A stretch of 10,042 bases of DNA, from contig NVVO01000034.1 of the NCBI GenBank assembly GCA_002733385.1, positions 3,792 to 13,833 on the forward strand. The letters are read 5' to 3'. Below, one piece after another: positions 1-6,800 of this stretch. Source of the DNA: Robiginitomaculum sp. (GTDB lineage: Bacteria > Pseudomonadota > Alphaproteobacteria > Caulobacterales > Maricaulaceae). The notes under the pieces are model-generated. The model made no database searches. It was not told where the DNA came from and worked only from the letters and a program-made list of their open reading frames with translations. The position numbers were made by a program, and so were the translations under genes. Position 1 is the first letter of the stretch. Every line of letters starts with the position of its first letter.

Positions 1-1
1 A

Positions 2-196
2 AAAACCCTGGGCGAAGCCCCCAAAAGCGTCAATCTGATCTGGAAAGCGCAAAACATGATCGACGTTCCTGAAAAGGTATCAACGGTTATCAATCTGGTA
101 GAAGCGCTGGAAGATTTAGACGATGTCCAAAACGTCTACCACAATCTCGAACTATCAGAAGCGGCACTAGCTGTTTTGGCAGCATTGGAAGCATAA
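2..196 (+). CDS. yebC: YebC/PmpR (TACO1) family protein, C-terminal end (5' truncated by window)
   Basis: This is the last 64 codons of a gene that enters from the left edge, ending at TAA 194-196. The visible peptide contains KSVNLIWKAQNMIDVP, then VINLVEALEDLDDVQNVYHN, and ends shortly after an LELSEAAL stretch. The LxxLEDxDDVQxVYHN block close to the C-terminus is characteristic of the YebC/TACO1 family. These are conserved cytoplasmic proteins, long called transcriptional regulators (PmpR) and more recently linked to relief of ribosome stalling. The frame is open with no defects. The start and the first two domains lie outside the window, so only the C-terminal domain can be judged. No convincing terminator hairpin follows the stop, and a minus-strand frame overlaps its last 61 bases. 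Confidence 0.88.
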   Translation, partial: KTLGEAPKSVNLIWKAQNMIDVPEKVSTVINLVEALEDLDDVQNVYHNLELSEAALAVLAALEA

Positions 197-528
197 ACCA
201 CATAGCGCAGCGGTGTATTACCATCTATGTTGTGAAAAGGGTAGGGAGCTACAAATATCAACTGTGATAAATCGACCGGATTTTCGAGTAGAAAATCGCA
301 GTGAACAATGTTTACTGAAACAATACGGAACTTTTGCCGATTGCCGCACACCGACGGAAACTCAAATTCATCGCCCGTCCGTAAGGTCTGGATGAAATCG
401 GCGTTCATGAAATTTGTTGGGACTTGAACAGGAGCGTTCACGCCCTACACATAGAGTGATATCAGCATGACCAAACCAAGCGCTAATGCCCCGACGCCAA
501 CAAATTTTTCGAAAGCTAAATGTCGCAT
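136..528 (-). pseudogene. small secreted or membrane-anchored protein gene interrupted by in-frame TAG
   Basis: On the minus strand an ATG at 528-526 sits six bases after a good GGAG ribosome site. It opens a frame that reads like a signal anchor: MRHLAFEKFVGVGALALGLV, then a few hydrophobic residues to LYV. A TAG at 447-445 stops it after 27 codons. Reading on in the same frame gives a protein-like stretch down to 136, including TGDEFEFPSVCGNRQKF, VHCDFLLENPVDLSQLIFVA and NIDGNTPLRYVVY. An intact product would be about 130 residues with a periplasmic domain. The NxDGNTPL block resembles the start of an ankyrin repeat, but this is weak. A GTG at 441-439, two codons after the TAG, could allow re-initiation. 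The last 61 bases run antisense to yebC and code a low-complexity tail. I do not recognise a family. It may be a decayed gene, a 27-residue membrane peptide, or two coupled frames. Confidence 0.45.
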
Positions 529-613
529 GTGTATCTCCATCATTGTATGCTATGATATTGAAAGTAGATTTTGCGGTCGAAAGGGCAGTACCAAGGTTAT
601 ATTGTGGCAAATA

Positions 614-634
614 CGCCTAAATTTCGCCTAAATT
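614..634 (+). repeat. tandem direct repeat CGCCTAAATT x2, 11-bp period
   Basis: The 10-mer CGCCTAAATT occurs at 614-623 and again at 625-634, separated by one base, so the copies are about one helical turn apart. It lies in the divergent gap between the broken minus-strand frame and dps, upstream of the dps promoter elements. Tandem sites spaced one turn apart suit cooperative regulator binding on one DNA face. Which regulator, if any, cannot be told from the sequence. Confidence 0.4.
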
Positions 635-644
635 AAGTTTTGGA

Positions 645-665
645 GCCTTGTATTTTAATCAAGGC
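645..665 (+). promoter_or_regulatory. inverted repeat GCCTTG-N9-CAAGGC overlapping the dps -35 region
   Basis: GCCTTG at 645-650 and CAAGGC at 660-665 form a perfect 6-bp inverted repeat around a 9-base AT-rich centre. It contains the proposed -35 element of dps (CTTG, 647-650). The geometry fits a dimer-binding operator, or it may be a small symmetric feature of the promoter. It is not followed by a T-run and no gene reads into it from upstream, so a terminator is unlikely. Confidence 0.35.
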
Positions 666-677
666 GTCCTATATATT
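647..677 (+). promoter_or_regulatory. dps promoter, sigma-32-like (CTTG-N17-CCTATAT) with an overlapping weak sigma-70 candidate
   Basis: CTTG at 647-650, 17 bases, then CCTATAT at 668-674 fits the heat-shock consensus reported for alphaproteobacteria, CTTG-N17/18-CYTATNT, except that the trailing G is absent. A housekeeping reading overlaps it: TTGTAT at 648-653 and TATATT at 672-677 with 18-base spacing. Either places transcription start near 682-686, about 28 bases before the dps start codon. The window also encodes RpoH. The assignment rests on motif matching only. Confidence 0.4.
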
Positions 678-692
678 TAGAATAGTTCTAAA
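676..692 (+). promoter_or_regulatory. Irr-type iron control element (ICE box) over the dps promoter
   Basis: TTTAGAATAGTTCTAAA is a perfect 7-bp inverted repeat (TTTAGAA / TTCTAAA) with a 3-base centre. This matches the ICE motif of Irr, the haem-responsive Fur-family regulator of alphaproteobacteria. The box overlaps the end of the proposed -10 and the transcription start, a position suited to repression. Irr is active when iron and haem are low and is known to repress iron-storage genes such as bacterioferritin, so repression of dps in low iron would make physiological sense. The symmetry is seen directly; the regulator is inferred. Confidence 0.65.
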
Positions 693-712
693 GTATAAAA
701 GGAGAGAAAATC

Positions 713-1180
713 ATGGACATAAATATAGGCATAGCAGCAAAAGACCGGGCGCGTTCCGCCGAGGCACTTAGCCGTTTGTTAGCGGACACATATACGCTCT
801 ATCTAAAAACCCATGGTTATCACTGGAATGTCGAGGGGCCGCATTTTCAATCCTTGCACATTCAGTTTATGGACCAATACACGGAAATGTGGACGGCCGT
901 TGATGATTTGGCTGAGCGTATTCGGGCTCTCGGTCATAAGGCACCGGGATCATATGCCCAATTTGTTGCTCTGGCGACAATCAAGGAAGAAGCCGGGCAA
1001 CCGGATTGGCAGGAAATGGTTCGAAATTTAGCCCAAGGCCATGAGCAGGTGGCTAAAACCGCCCGCGAAGTCTTGCGCATTGCTGAAGGTATTTCCGACG
1101 ATGCAACGGCAGATGTGGTAGCACCGCGCATAACTTTGCACGAAAAAACCGCCTGGATGTTGCGGGCGACAGCGTCCTAG
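713..1180 (+). CDS. dps: Dps: ferritin-like DNA-binding protein from starved cells
   Basis: This encodes 155 residues, normal for the family. Dps forms a hollow cytoplasmic dodecamer that oxidises Fe(II), usually with hydrogen peroxide, stores the mineral, and in many species coats DNA. The ferroxidase signature is intact: KTHGYHWNVEGPHFQSLH gives His37 and His49, and AVDDLAERIRALG gives Asp64 and Glu68. These correspond to His51, His63, Asp78 and Glu82 of E. coli Dps. The C-terminus LHEKTAWMLRA is also typical. The N-terminal tail is short and not lysine-rich, so strong tail-mediated DNA binding is uncertain. GGAGAG at 701-706 lies six bases before the ATG and fixes the start. The gene stands alone, with the Irr-like box and a sigma-32-like promoter directly upstream. 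Confidence 0.95.
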   Translation: MDINIGIAAKDRARSAEALSRLLADTYTLYLKTHGYHWNVEGPHFQSLHIQFMDQYTEMWTAVDDLAERIRALGHKAPGSYAQFVALATIKEEAGQPDWQEMVRNLAQGHEQVAKTAREVLRIAEGISDDATADVVAPRITLHEKTAWMLRATAS

Positions 1181-1240
1181 GTGTGGCGCCTCAATAGGTT
1201 GTTAGTATTTAGGTTTAACCTTGAGATTGATGTTATGTAA

Positions 1241-1276
1241 AAGAGGCAGGCTACGCACTTTTTTATGCCTCCATGT
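1241..1276 (+). repeat. short repeat copy A (AAGAGGCAGGCTACGCAC) with GAGGCA/TGCCTC hairpin
   Basis: Copy A is AAGAGGCAGGCTACGCAC at 1241-1258. Related copies lie at 2081-2100 (same strand) and 2222-2240 (opposite strand). Its GAGGCA also pairs with TGCCTC at about 1266-1271, a stem with a 17-base loop holding a T-run. It adjoins the 3' end of the IS481 remnant, just after the transposase codons HRPHGGIK. A transcription stop for dps is possible, but the T-run is in the loop, so it is not a standard terminator. Confidence 0.5.
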
Positions 1277-1600
1277 GGTCTGTGCCAGTTATACAAATGT
1301 TGCTATAAGGGTAAAGCTTCGGCGCGTTCATCGGAAGTTTGGTATTTGCGGGCATAAGCCCATTCCCGGATTACGCTTTGGATGAAGCATTCGGCTTTAC
1401 CATTGGTTTTGGGTGTGTAGGGTTTTGTGCGGATGTGTTTCAGGCCCAGTTCTTTACAGGTTTTAGCGAAGTTTTTGATATATAGCTACCGCCATTATCC
1501 GTCATCACGCGTTCAACCTTTATCCCGAGTTTTTAGTACCAAGCGACGCAGGCTTTAAGGTGCCTGGCAGCACTATCGGCCTTCTCATCGGGAAAGCTAT
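1262..1600 (-). pseudogene. IS481-family transposase remnant (3' part, broken)
   Basis: Read on the minus strand, this encodes the C-terminal half of an IS481-type DDE transposase. It runs from FPDEKADSAARHLKACVAWY through KVERVMTDNGGSY, LGLKHIRTKPYTPKTNGKAE, REWAYARKYQTSDERAEALP and ending YNWHRPHGG. MTDNG carries the second catalytic Asp, and the Glu follows in NGKAE. The gene is dead: a TAA replaces a codon at 1535-1533, one base appears lost from an A-run near 1471-1476, and a TAG lies at 1305-1303. The 5' half is missing. Bases 1600-1670 may belong to it but I cannot align them. Its truncated 5' side faces the truncated 5' side of the IS3 remnant. Confidence 0.85.
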
Positions 1601-2080
1601 CCCAGACTCAAATCTGTCTCATAAGCGTTGACGTCAGACACAAGCCAATCGGCGATGACGGCGGTCTCATAGCTAAGTTTTGGCTCATACCGATTTACCA
1701 AAAACCCAATACCAGTAAACCTGCCAAGGGGCATAAAATATGTCCGTATCTGTTAAAACACTTAAGCATCACGCAGGCTAATCATGTCTGGTGCGCCGAT
1801 ATTACCTATATCCCGATGCATAAAGGTTTCTTGTATTTGGTGGTGATTATGGACTGGGCAACGCGCAAAGTTCTGTCGTGGAGATTGTCCAACACTATGG
1901 ACGCAGAGTTTTGAGCCGAAGCATTGAACGAAGCCATTACCCGCTTTGACTCGCCCAAGATATTTAAAACCGACCAAGGTAGTCAGTTCACATCATGGCA
2001 ATGGATTGATACGCTCAAGGCTGCCGGCATTAAAATATCCATGGACGGTAAAGGGCGGTTCTTAGATAACATTTTTATAC

Positions 2081-2100
2081 CAAGAGGGCAGGCTTCGCAC
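2081..2100 (+). repeat. short repeat copy B, inserted in the IS3 transposase
   Basis: CAAGAGGGCAGGCTTCGCAC is a variant of the core seen at 1241 and 2222. It forms nearly all of a 23-base segment interrupting ...DNIFI and ERLW..., which are adjacent in IS3 transposases. The insertion shifts the frame. Orientation is opposite to copy C. Confidence 0.55.
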
Positions 2101-2221
2101 TCGAACGGTTGTGGTGCTCTCTAAAGTATGAATGTGTGTATCTACATGCTTGGAGCAGCGGACGAGAAGCCAAAGCCGGGATATGCAAAAGGATAAACTT
2201 CTACAACACCCAAAGACCCCA

Positions 2222-2270
2222 GTGCGCAGCCTGCCTCTTGTACAAAGCCCATTGTACCTTAAGGGACTTC
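2222..2270 (-). repeat. short repeat copy C with palindromic tail, in-frame in the IS3 transposase
   Basis: The minus strand of 2222-2240 reads CAAGAGGCAGGCTGCGCAC, matching copies A and B. On the plus strand it is followed by GTACAA-N6-TTGTAC (2240-2257), CCTTAAGG (2257-2264), and a GC-rich tail. The segment sits between the FYNTQRP block and the PDVVYWK block of the transposase and adds roughly 13-15 codons without changing frame. GCGC occurs at both edges (2224-2227 and near 2277-2280), a possible short target duplication. Confidence 0.5.
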
Positions 2271-2440
2271 CTGCGGGCGCGGCCAAACCCTGATGTGGTC
2301 TATTGGAAAAACAAAACCGAAAGTAACCAGGGCTGGTCTGAACAAAGTGTAGCTTAAATCACACCAAAAACTGTCCAATTATTGGGGAGCACCTCAAGGG
2401 TTAATTTTAGCCGTAGTCAATGGACTTTTCAAAGATATAA

Positions 2441-2488
2441 ATGAAAAAAATAGCGACCTTTGTATCCTTGTTTATATTGACGGCCTAA
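2441..2488 (+). other. 15-codon signal-peptide-like frame, probable gene fossil
   Basis: ATG at 2441 opens MKKIATFVSLFILTA and stops at TAA 2486-2488, overlapping the thiolase stop codon on the other strand. A lysine-rich start followed by a hydrophobic run is what the first half of a signal peptide looks like. No clear ribosome site precedes it. It may be the 5' relic of a secreted protein cut off when the flanking DNA was rearranged, or chance. Confidence 0.2.
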
Positions 2489-3660
2489 ACCACCTCAAAA
2501 AGCCCCGCCGCGCCCATGCCACCGCCTACGCACATTGTGCTGACCACGTATTTTGCGCCGCGTCTTTTGCCTTCGATTAGTGAGTGCGCGACCATGCGGG
2601 CGCCGCTCATGCCGTAAGGGTGGCCAATGCTTATGGCACCGCCGTTTACATTCATAATCTCGTTGGGGATACCGAGTTTGTCGCGGCAGTATATGACCTG
2701 CACGGCGAAGGCTTCGTTGAGCTCCCATAAATCGATATCGTCCATAGTAAGCCCGTTGGCGGCCAGCAATTTCGGGATTGCGAACACCGGGCCTATGCCC
2801 ATTTCTTCGGGTTCAAGCCCGGCGACCGCCATGCCCCGGTAAATCCCTAAGGGTTCCAGGCCGCGATTTTCGGCTTCGCCCGCTTCCATCAACACACTCA
2901 CCGAAGCGCCGTCTGAAAGCTGGCTGGCATTACCGGCGGTGATCGTGAAATCAGGGCCGCGCACAGGTTTCAGGCCGGACAAACTTTCGGCGGTGGTGCC
3001 GGGTCTATTGCCCTGGTCTTTGTCTAGGGTATATTGCGCTTCGGAAATTTCGCCTGTCTCTTTGTTCTGGATTTTCATAGTTGCGGTCAGCGGGACAATT
3101 TCGTCGTCAAATTTTCCGGCTTCTTGTGCCGCGTGGGTGCGGGTTTGGCTCTGGGCCGCATATTCGTCCATAGCTTCGCGGCTAACCCCGTATTTCTTGG
3201 CGACAAGTTCCGCCGTGTCGATCATTTGAATATACGCGTTGGGATGGTTTTTGAGAACGGTCGGATCAACGGCATAGCGCATTTCCGCCGTCTGCACCAT
3301 GGAGATACTGTCTACTCCGCCGCCTATGGTAATTTGGTGGCCGTCGCATATGATCTGCTTGGCGGCGATGCCAATGGCCATCATGCCGCTTGAACATTGG
3401 CGGTCAACGCTTTGGGCCGAGACGCTGACAGGCAGGGACGAGGCCAATACCGAATTGCGGCCAATGGTCACTTGCACACCCTGTTGCATGGCACAGCCAA
3501 TGATCACATCGTCAATTTCGCCGCCCTCAAGCCCGGCGCGTTTGACCGCCGCGTCTATACAATGCCCGGTCAGGGTCGGGGACGGGGTGGCGTTAAACGT
3601 ACCTCTATAAGCTTTGCCAATGGGGGTGCGGGCGGTGGATACGAGTACGGCTTGTCTCAT
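2485..3660 (-). CDS. thiolase (acetyl-CoA acetyltransferase / 3-ketoacyl-CoA thiolase)
   Basis: This encodes 391 residues, the usual thiolase length. Thiolases cleave 3-ketoacyl-CoA with CoA in beta-oxidation, or condense two acetyl-CoA units. The catalytic set is complete: nucleophile Cys89 in QSVDRQCSSGMMAI, Asn315 in WELNEAFAV, His347 in NVNGGAISIGHPYGMSGAR, and Cys377 in STMCVGGGMGAAG. The HPYGMSG form differs from the commoner HPLGASG and may mark a subfamily. The start is the ATG at 3660-3658 because GGAG lies six bases before it; a TTG four codons upstream overlaps that ribosome site and is unlikely. The gene is monocistronic as far as can be seen and diverges from the channel gene. 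Chain-length preference, and so a choice among fadA, phaA or atoB, cannot be made from sequence here. Confidence 0.93.
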   Translation of the reverse strand: MRQAVLVSTARTPIGKAYRGTFNATPSPTLTGHCIDAAVKRAGLEGGEIDDVIIGCAMQQGVQVTIGRNSVLASSLPVSVSAQSVDRQCSSGMMAIGIAAKQIICDGHQITIGGGVDSISMVQTAEMRYAVDPTVLKNHPNAYIQMIDTAELVAKKYGVSREAMDEYAAQSQTRTHAAQEAGKFDDEIVPLTATMKIQNKETGEISEAQYTLDKDQGNRPGTTAESLSGLKPVRGPDFTITAGNASQLSDGASVSVLMEAGEAENRGLEPLGIYRGMAVAGLEPEEMGIGPVFAIPKLLAANGLTMDDIDLWELNEAFAVQVIYCRDKLGIPNEIMNVNGGAISIGHPYGMSGARMVAHSLIEGKRRGAKYVVSTMCVGGGMGAAGLFEVV

Positions 3661-3690
3661 GGTGTTCTCCAATCATATGCAAAAAAGTGT

Positions 3691-3719
3691 ATATGCGGGT
3701 TTGAAGATCATTTGCCAAG
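3691..3719 (-). promoter_or_regulatory. candidate thiolase promoter
   Basis: On the minus strand TTGGCA (3718-3713) and CATATA (3695-3690) are spaced 17 bases apart, an acceptable but weak sigma-70 pair. The same stretch also reads CTTGGCA-N14-CCGCATAT, close to the enterobacterial sigma-32 pattern CTTGAAA-N13-15-CCCCATNT. Transcription would start near 3683, about 23 bases before the ATG. Confidence 0.3.
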
Positions 3720-3730
3720 AGAAAATCCGC

Positions 3731-3752
3731 TTAAACGCAAATTTACGTTTAA
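3731..3752. promoter_or_regulatory. 22-bp near-perfect palindrome, candidate operator
   Basis: TTAAACG (3731-3737) and CGTTTAA (3746-3752) flank an 8-base centre that is itself AAATTT with one mismatched outer pair, so 20 of 22 positions are symmetric. It lies in the 151-bp divergent region, about 12 bases upstream of the thiolase -35 candidate and 60 bases upstream of the channel start. Size and symmetry fit a dimeric helix-turn-helix repressor, for example a TetR- or GntR-family fatty-acid regulator. The regulator is not encoded in this window. Confidence 0.5.
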
Positions 3753-3811
3753 TCACTATTATTTTACAATTGTCGGGCTAAGGTAGTTGCAAACTAAGAA
3801 AGGGGGTCTGA

Positions 3812-6800
3812 ATGTTTATACGTAAATTCATGATTGTCTTTACCTCCGTTTTTTTTGCGGCGGTTTGCACTATTGGCATATGCGTCTCGGCTTTTGCGCA
3901 AAGCACACCGCGACAAGCCCAAATACAAACACCCTTTAGCGAAAGCCGTTTAACGGCCGAAATTGCAAATATTGAAAATTCGGCAAATATATCGACCGAA
4001 GAAAAGCAACAAATCACACAGCTTTACAATGCTGCCAAAGCAAAATTGGTTGAAGGGCGGGAGAGCCAGGACCGCGCCAAAACCTTCACAGACCAGCAGA
4101 GCAACGCGCCGCAACTCATCGACAATCTGGACCACGAGACCACGGATGTGCGTAAAGCCTTGCGCCGTTCCCGTGACGAGATGATGAGCGGTTATGAGGG
4201 AATAAGTCTGCAAGAACTGGAGCAAAGCTTGGTGGCGGAGCAAGTCAAACTTTCGACATTTCGCGGCCTAAGGGGCCAATATGATGTCGATCAACAGGCT
4301 TTGGACGCCCGGCCGGCCCAAGCCTTGGCTGAAATATCGGCTTTGGAGCAAGAAATTGCGGAAGGGTCGGCGAATTTAAACAGCCAAAACGGCGAAGACC
4401 CAACCCCTTTAGCTAGTGCGATGCTGGCACTAAACCAGGCCAGTTTTTACGCGGATAGGCAGAAGAAACGCGCCCTCGAACAAGAGGTCGCCAGCATAGG
4501 GGCGCGGCGGGCAATTTTGGATAAACAGATCAGCTTAACGGCGGCGCGGATCACCCAATCAAGCGATCTGGTGTCGGCGCTGAGTGCGCGAACCGGGTCG
4601 GCGCGAACTGACGATGCGTTATTGCGATTGGAAGATGCCAAGAATGAAGAGCAGGAATTTTTAGTAGACCATATTTTGGTGCAACAATATGCCAACGCGA
4701 ATGTTGCACTTGCAGACAGGAATTACAAGATAGCTTTGTCGGAAGGTAATTTGCCGAACGTAGAAAGAGGCATCGGCATACAGTTGCAGCAAGTGCGCCT
4801 TGACAGAAATGTCACAGATCAAATTTTGGGTAGCAAGAAAGTTAGCACAGCCTACGGCGAACATTTACGGTCTTTGCGTAAAAAACAACCGGATATCACC
4901 CTGATCGGGCAAGCCATAAAATCCCGGGAAATTGATTTACAAGACGTTCTGTTTCAAAAAATTACTAATCAGGAAGCTCTCGGGATATTTCTGGCCGGCT
5001 CGCTGGATATTGAAATTCTCAAACAGGTATTTGATGTTGAGAACGGTGAAACCCCGGCTTTAAGCGAAACCGATATAGAGCATCTGCAACAAGCTTATGA
5101 CAGCCGCAGAGGTCATTTAAGTGAACTGGCAGCCATTACTTCATTGCGGGCGCGCAAGCTGGAGGAAGTTAACGCCCTGCATAAACAATTATTGGATGAG
5201 GTTAAAAACCTGCGCCAATTGCTGGATAGCCGTTTGCTTTGGCTTCCCAGCACCGAAACCATTGGCTTGGCCTGGCCCGCCAAGCTGGTGCAGGGGGTCG
5301 CACAAACCTTCACCACTGCTAATCTTGGAGCTGCCGGGCGGGCCTTAGGCTCTGGCTTGAAAAATATATATTTTCTGGTCTTTTTATCTTTGGGGCTACT
5401 GGCGGCTCTGTATGCGCTTGGTGAGCGGCTTGGGCCGATAATGACCAAAATGTCAGCGCGGGTTGGTCGTGTGCAAAAAGACGCTTTCGGCTTGACGCCC
5501 TTGGCCATGTTTGACGGCATTGCCCGCGCCGCGATTCCGTCCGGTATCCTAATAATTTTAGGGCTAATTTTTGCTAAGTCAGGGTCTGACAGCAGTTTTG
5601 TCAAAGCATTGGAGCGAACATTTTTTATCACCGCAGTGCCAATATTTGTGCTTTTATGCTTACGGGCATGGAGCGCAAAAGGGGCTTTGTTTGATCTACA
5701 TTTCAGGGTCGACAGGCAATTGCGCAAACGTTTGGAAACCTACATTTTGCCGCTTCTACCTGTCATTGGTATCAGCGTATTTTTGGTCAGCTTGACCAGG
5801 GACGGGCTGGATTTTGATTCCGGTATTGCTGCGCTGGGGGTTTTTGGTTTTATACTCGGCGCTCTTGGCGTGACCTGGTTTTCTTTCAAAATAGCCCGAG
5901 CTCGTTCCAAGAAATTTCTCAACAAAACCCGTGAGGTTGAGGGTTTTTATTTGCGCAATGAACGCTGGCTGCTGGCTTTGGCGATCTTCGTGCCTATAGG
6001 ACTGGCGGTTGTGGCCGCGTTTGGATATTCCGAAACCGCCCTTTTACTGATGGCAAGGTTTTTTGCTACATTTTGCACCTTATTAGCTGCTTATCTTATT
6101 CATGGCCTGCTTAGACGGTTCGTCGTCATTGCCCAGCGCCGGTTGGCGTTGGAGCAGGCGCGGGAACGGCGTGACCGGGCGGTAAAAGAACGTATGGAGA
6201 AGGCTGCGGCCGAACAGCGCGGGGAAATCCCTGTGCCGAAGCTGGATACGGCCAGTATTGATCTGGAAACCATTAACCGGCAGTCTCGGCAATTGGTCAA
6301 TGTTACCGTTTTTGTTGCCGCTATTGTCGTGCTATGGGCACTTTGGGGCAGTATATTGCCGGCCCTTTCGGTGGTTGATGACGTGAAATTATGGTCATAT
6401 ATGGACGCGTCGGCAGATGCCGGAATGCAGAAAGTATCGATCACATTATGGAATGTTATGCAAGCGCTTGGTATTGGTTTGATCACATGGTTGGCGGCCC
6501 GTAACCTGCCGGGGTTTTTGGAAATGTTTGTGCTTAAACGTTTTACTATGGCGCAAGGTTCGCGCTTTGCAATCGTCACGGTTCTTGGTTATGTAATCTT
6601 TATCATCGGGGTGTTGGTGGCTTTTGATAAATTAGGCACCCAATGGTCTCAATTGCAATGGGTTGTGGCCGCACTCGGCGTTGGTATCGGTTTTGGTTTG
6701 CAAGCAATTTTTGGTAATTTCATTTCCGGGCTTATTATATTGTTTGAACGTCCGATCCGGATCGGCGATTACATTACTATTGGCGACATTAGCGGCACCG

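Larger units (their letters stand above)
1675..2396 (+). pseudogene. IS3-family transposase (OrfB) remnant with probable right end
   Basis: The plus strand encodes a degraded IS3-group OrfB integrase. Clear blocks are PIYQKPNTSKPAKGHK, VWCADITYIPMHKGFLYLVV (first Asp), MDWATRKVLSWRLSNTMDAE, FKTDQGSQFTS (second Asp), and, in a shifted frame, ERLWCSLKYECVYLHAW (Glu) and RINFYNTQRP. A TGA at 1912-1914 and a 23-base insertion at about 2079-2101 break it; the insertion lies directly before the catalytic Glu codon (2103-2105). A second, in-frame insertion follows QRPQ. OrfA and the start of OrfB are absent. The segment around 2369-2396 (ACTGTCCAATTATTGGGG, then AGCACCTCA) looks like an IS3-type terminal repeat, so the right end is probably kept. 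No left end is visible. Confidence 0.85.

Noticed and set aside
1211..1221. AGGTTTAACCT palindrome downstream of dps as a terminator
   Set aside because: Too short, with a one-base loop and no T-run.
1241..2270. The three short repeats as a CRISPR array
   Set aside because: Only three copies in mixed orientation with irregular spacing inside transposase remnants, and no cas genes nearby.
2375..2385. CCAATTATTGG palindrome after the IS3 transposase as a terminator
   Set aside because: The loop would be one base and no T-run follows. It is better explained as part of the IS3 terminal repeat.
3658..3672. Upstream TTG start for the thiolase (four extra codons)
   Set aside because: The TTG overlaps the GGAG ribosome site that serves the ATG at 3660.
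3034..3786. Overlapping plus-strand frames of 119 and 129 codons opposite the thiolase
   Set aside because: They mirror the thiolase coding strand; the catalytic motifs prove the minus strand is the real one.
5113..5727. 204-codon minus-strand open frame inside the channel gene
   Set aside because: Fully antisense to a clear MscK-type gene. Its translation is Ser/Arg/Lys-rich with no recognisable motif, as expected of a shadow frame.
6100..6579. 159-codon minus-strand frame inside the channel gene
   Set aside because: Antisense shadow with no motif and no start signal.
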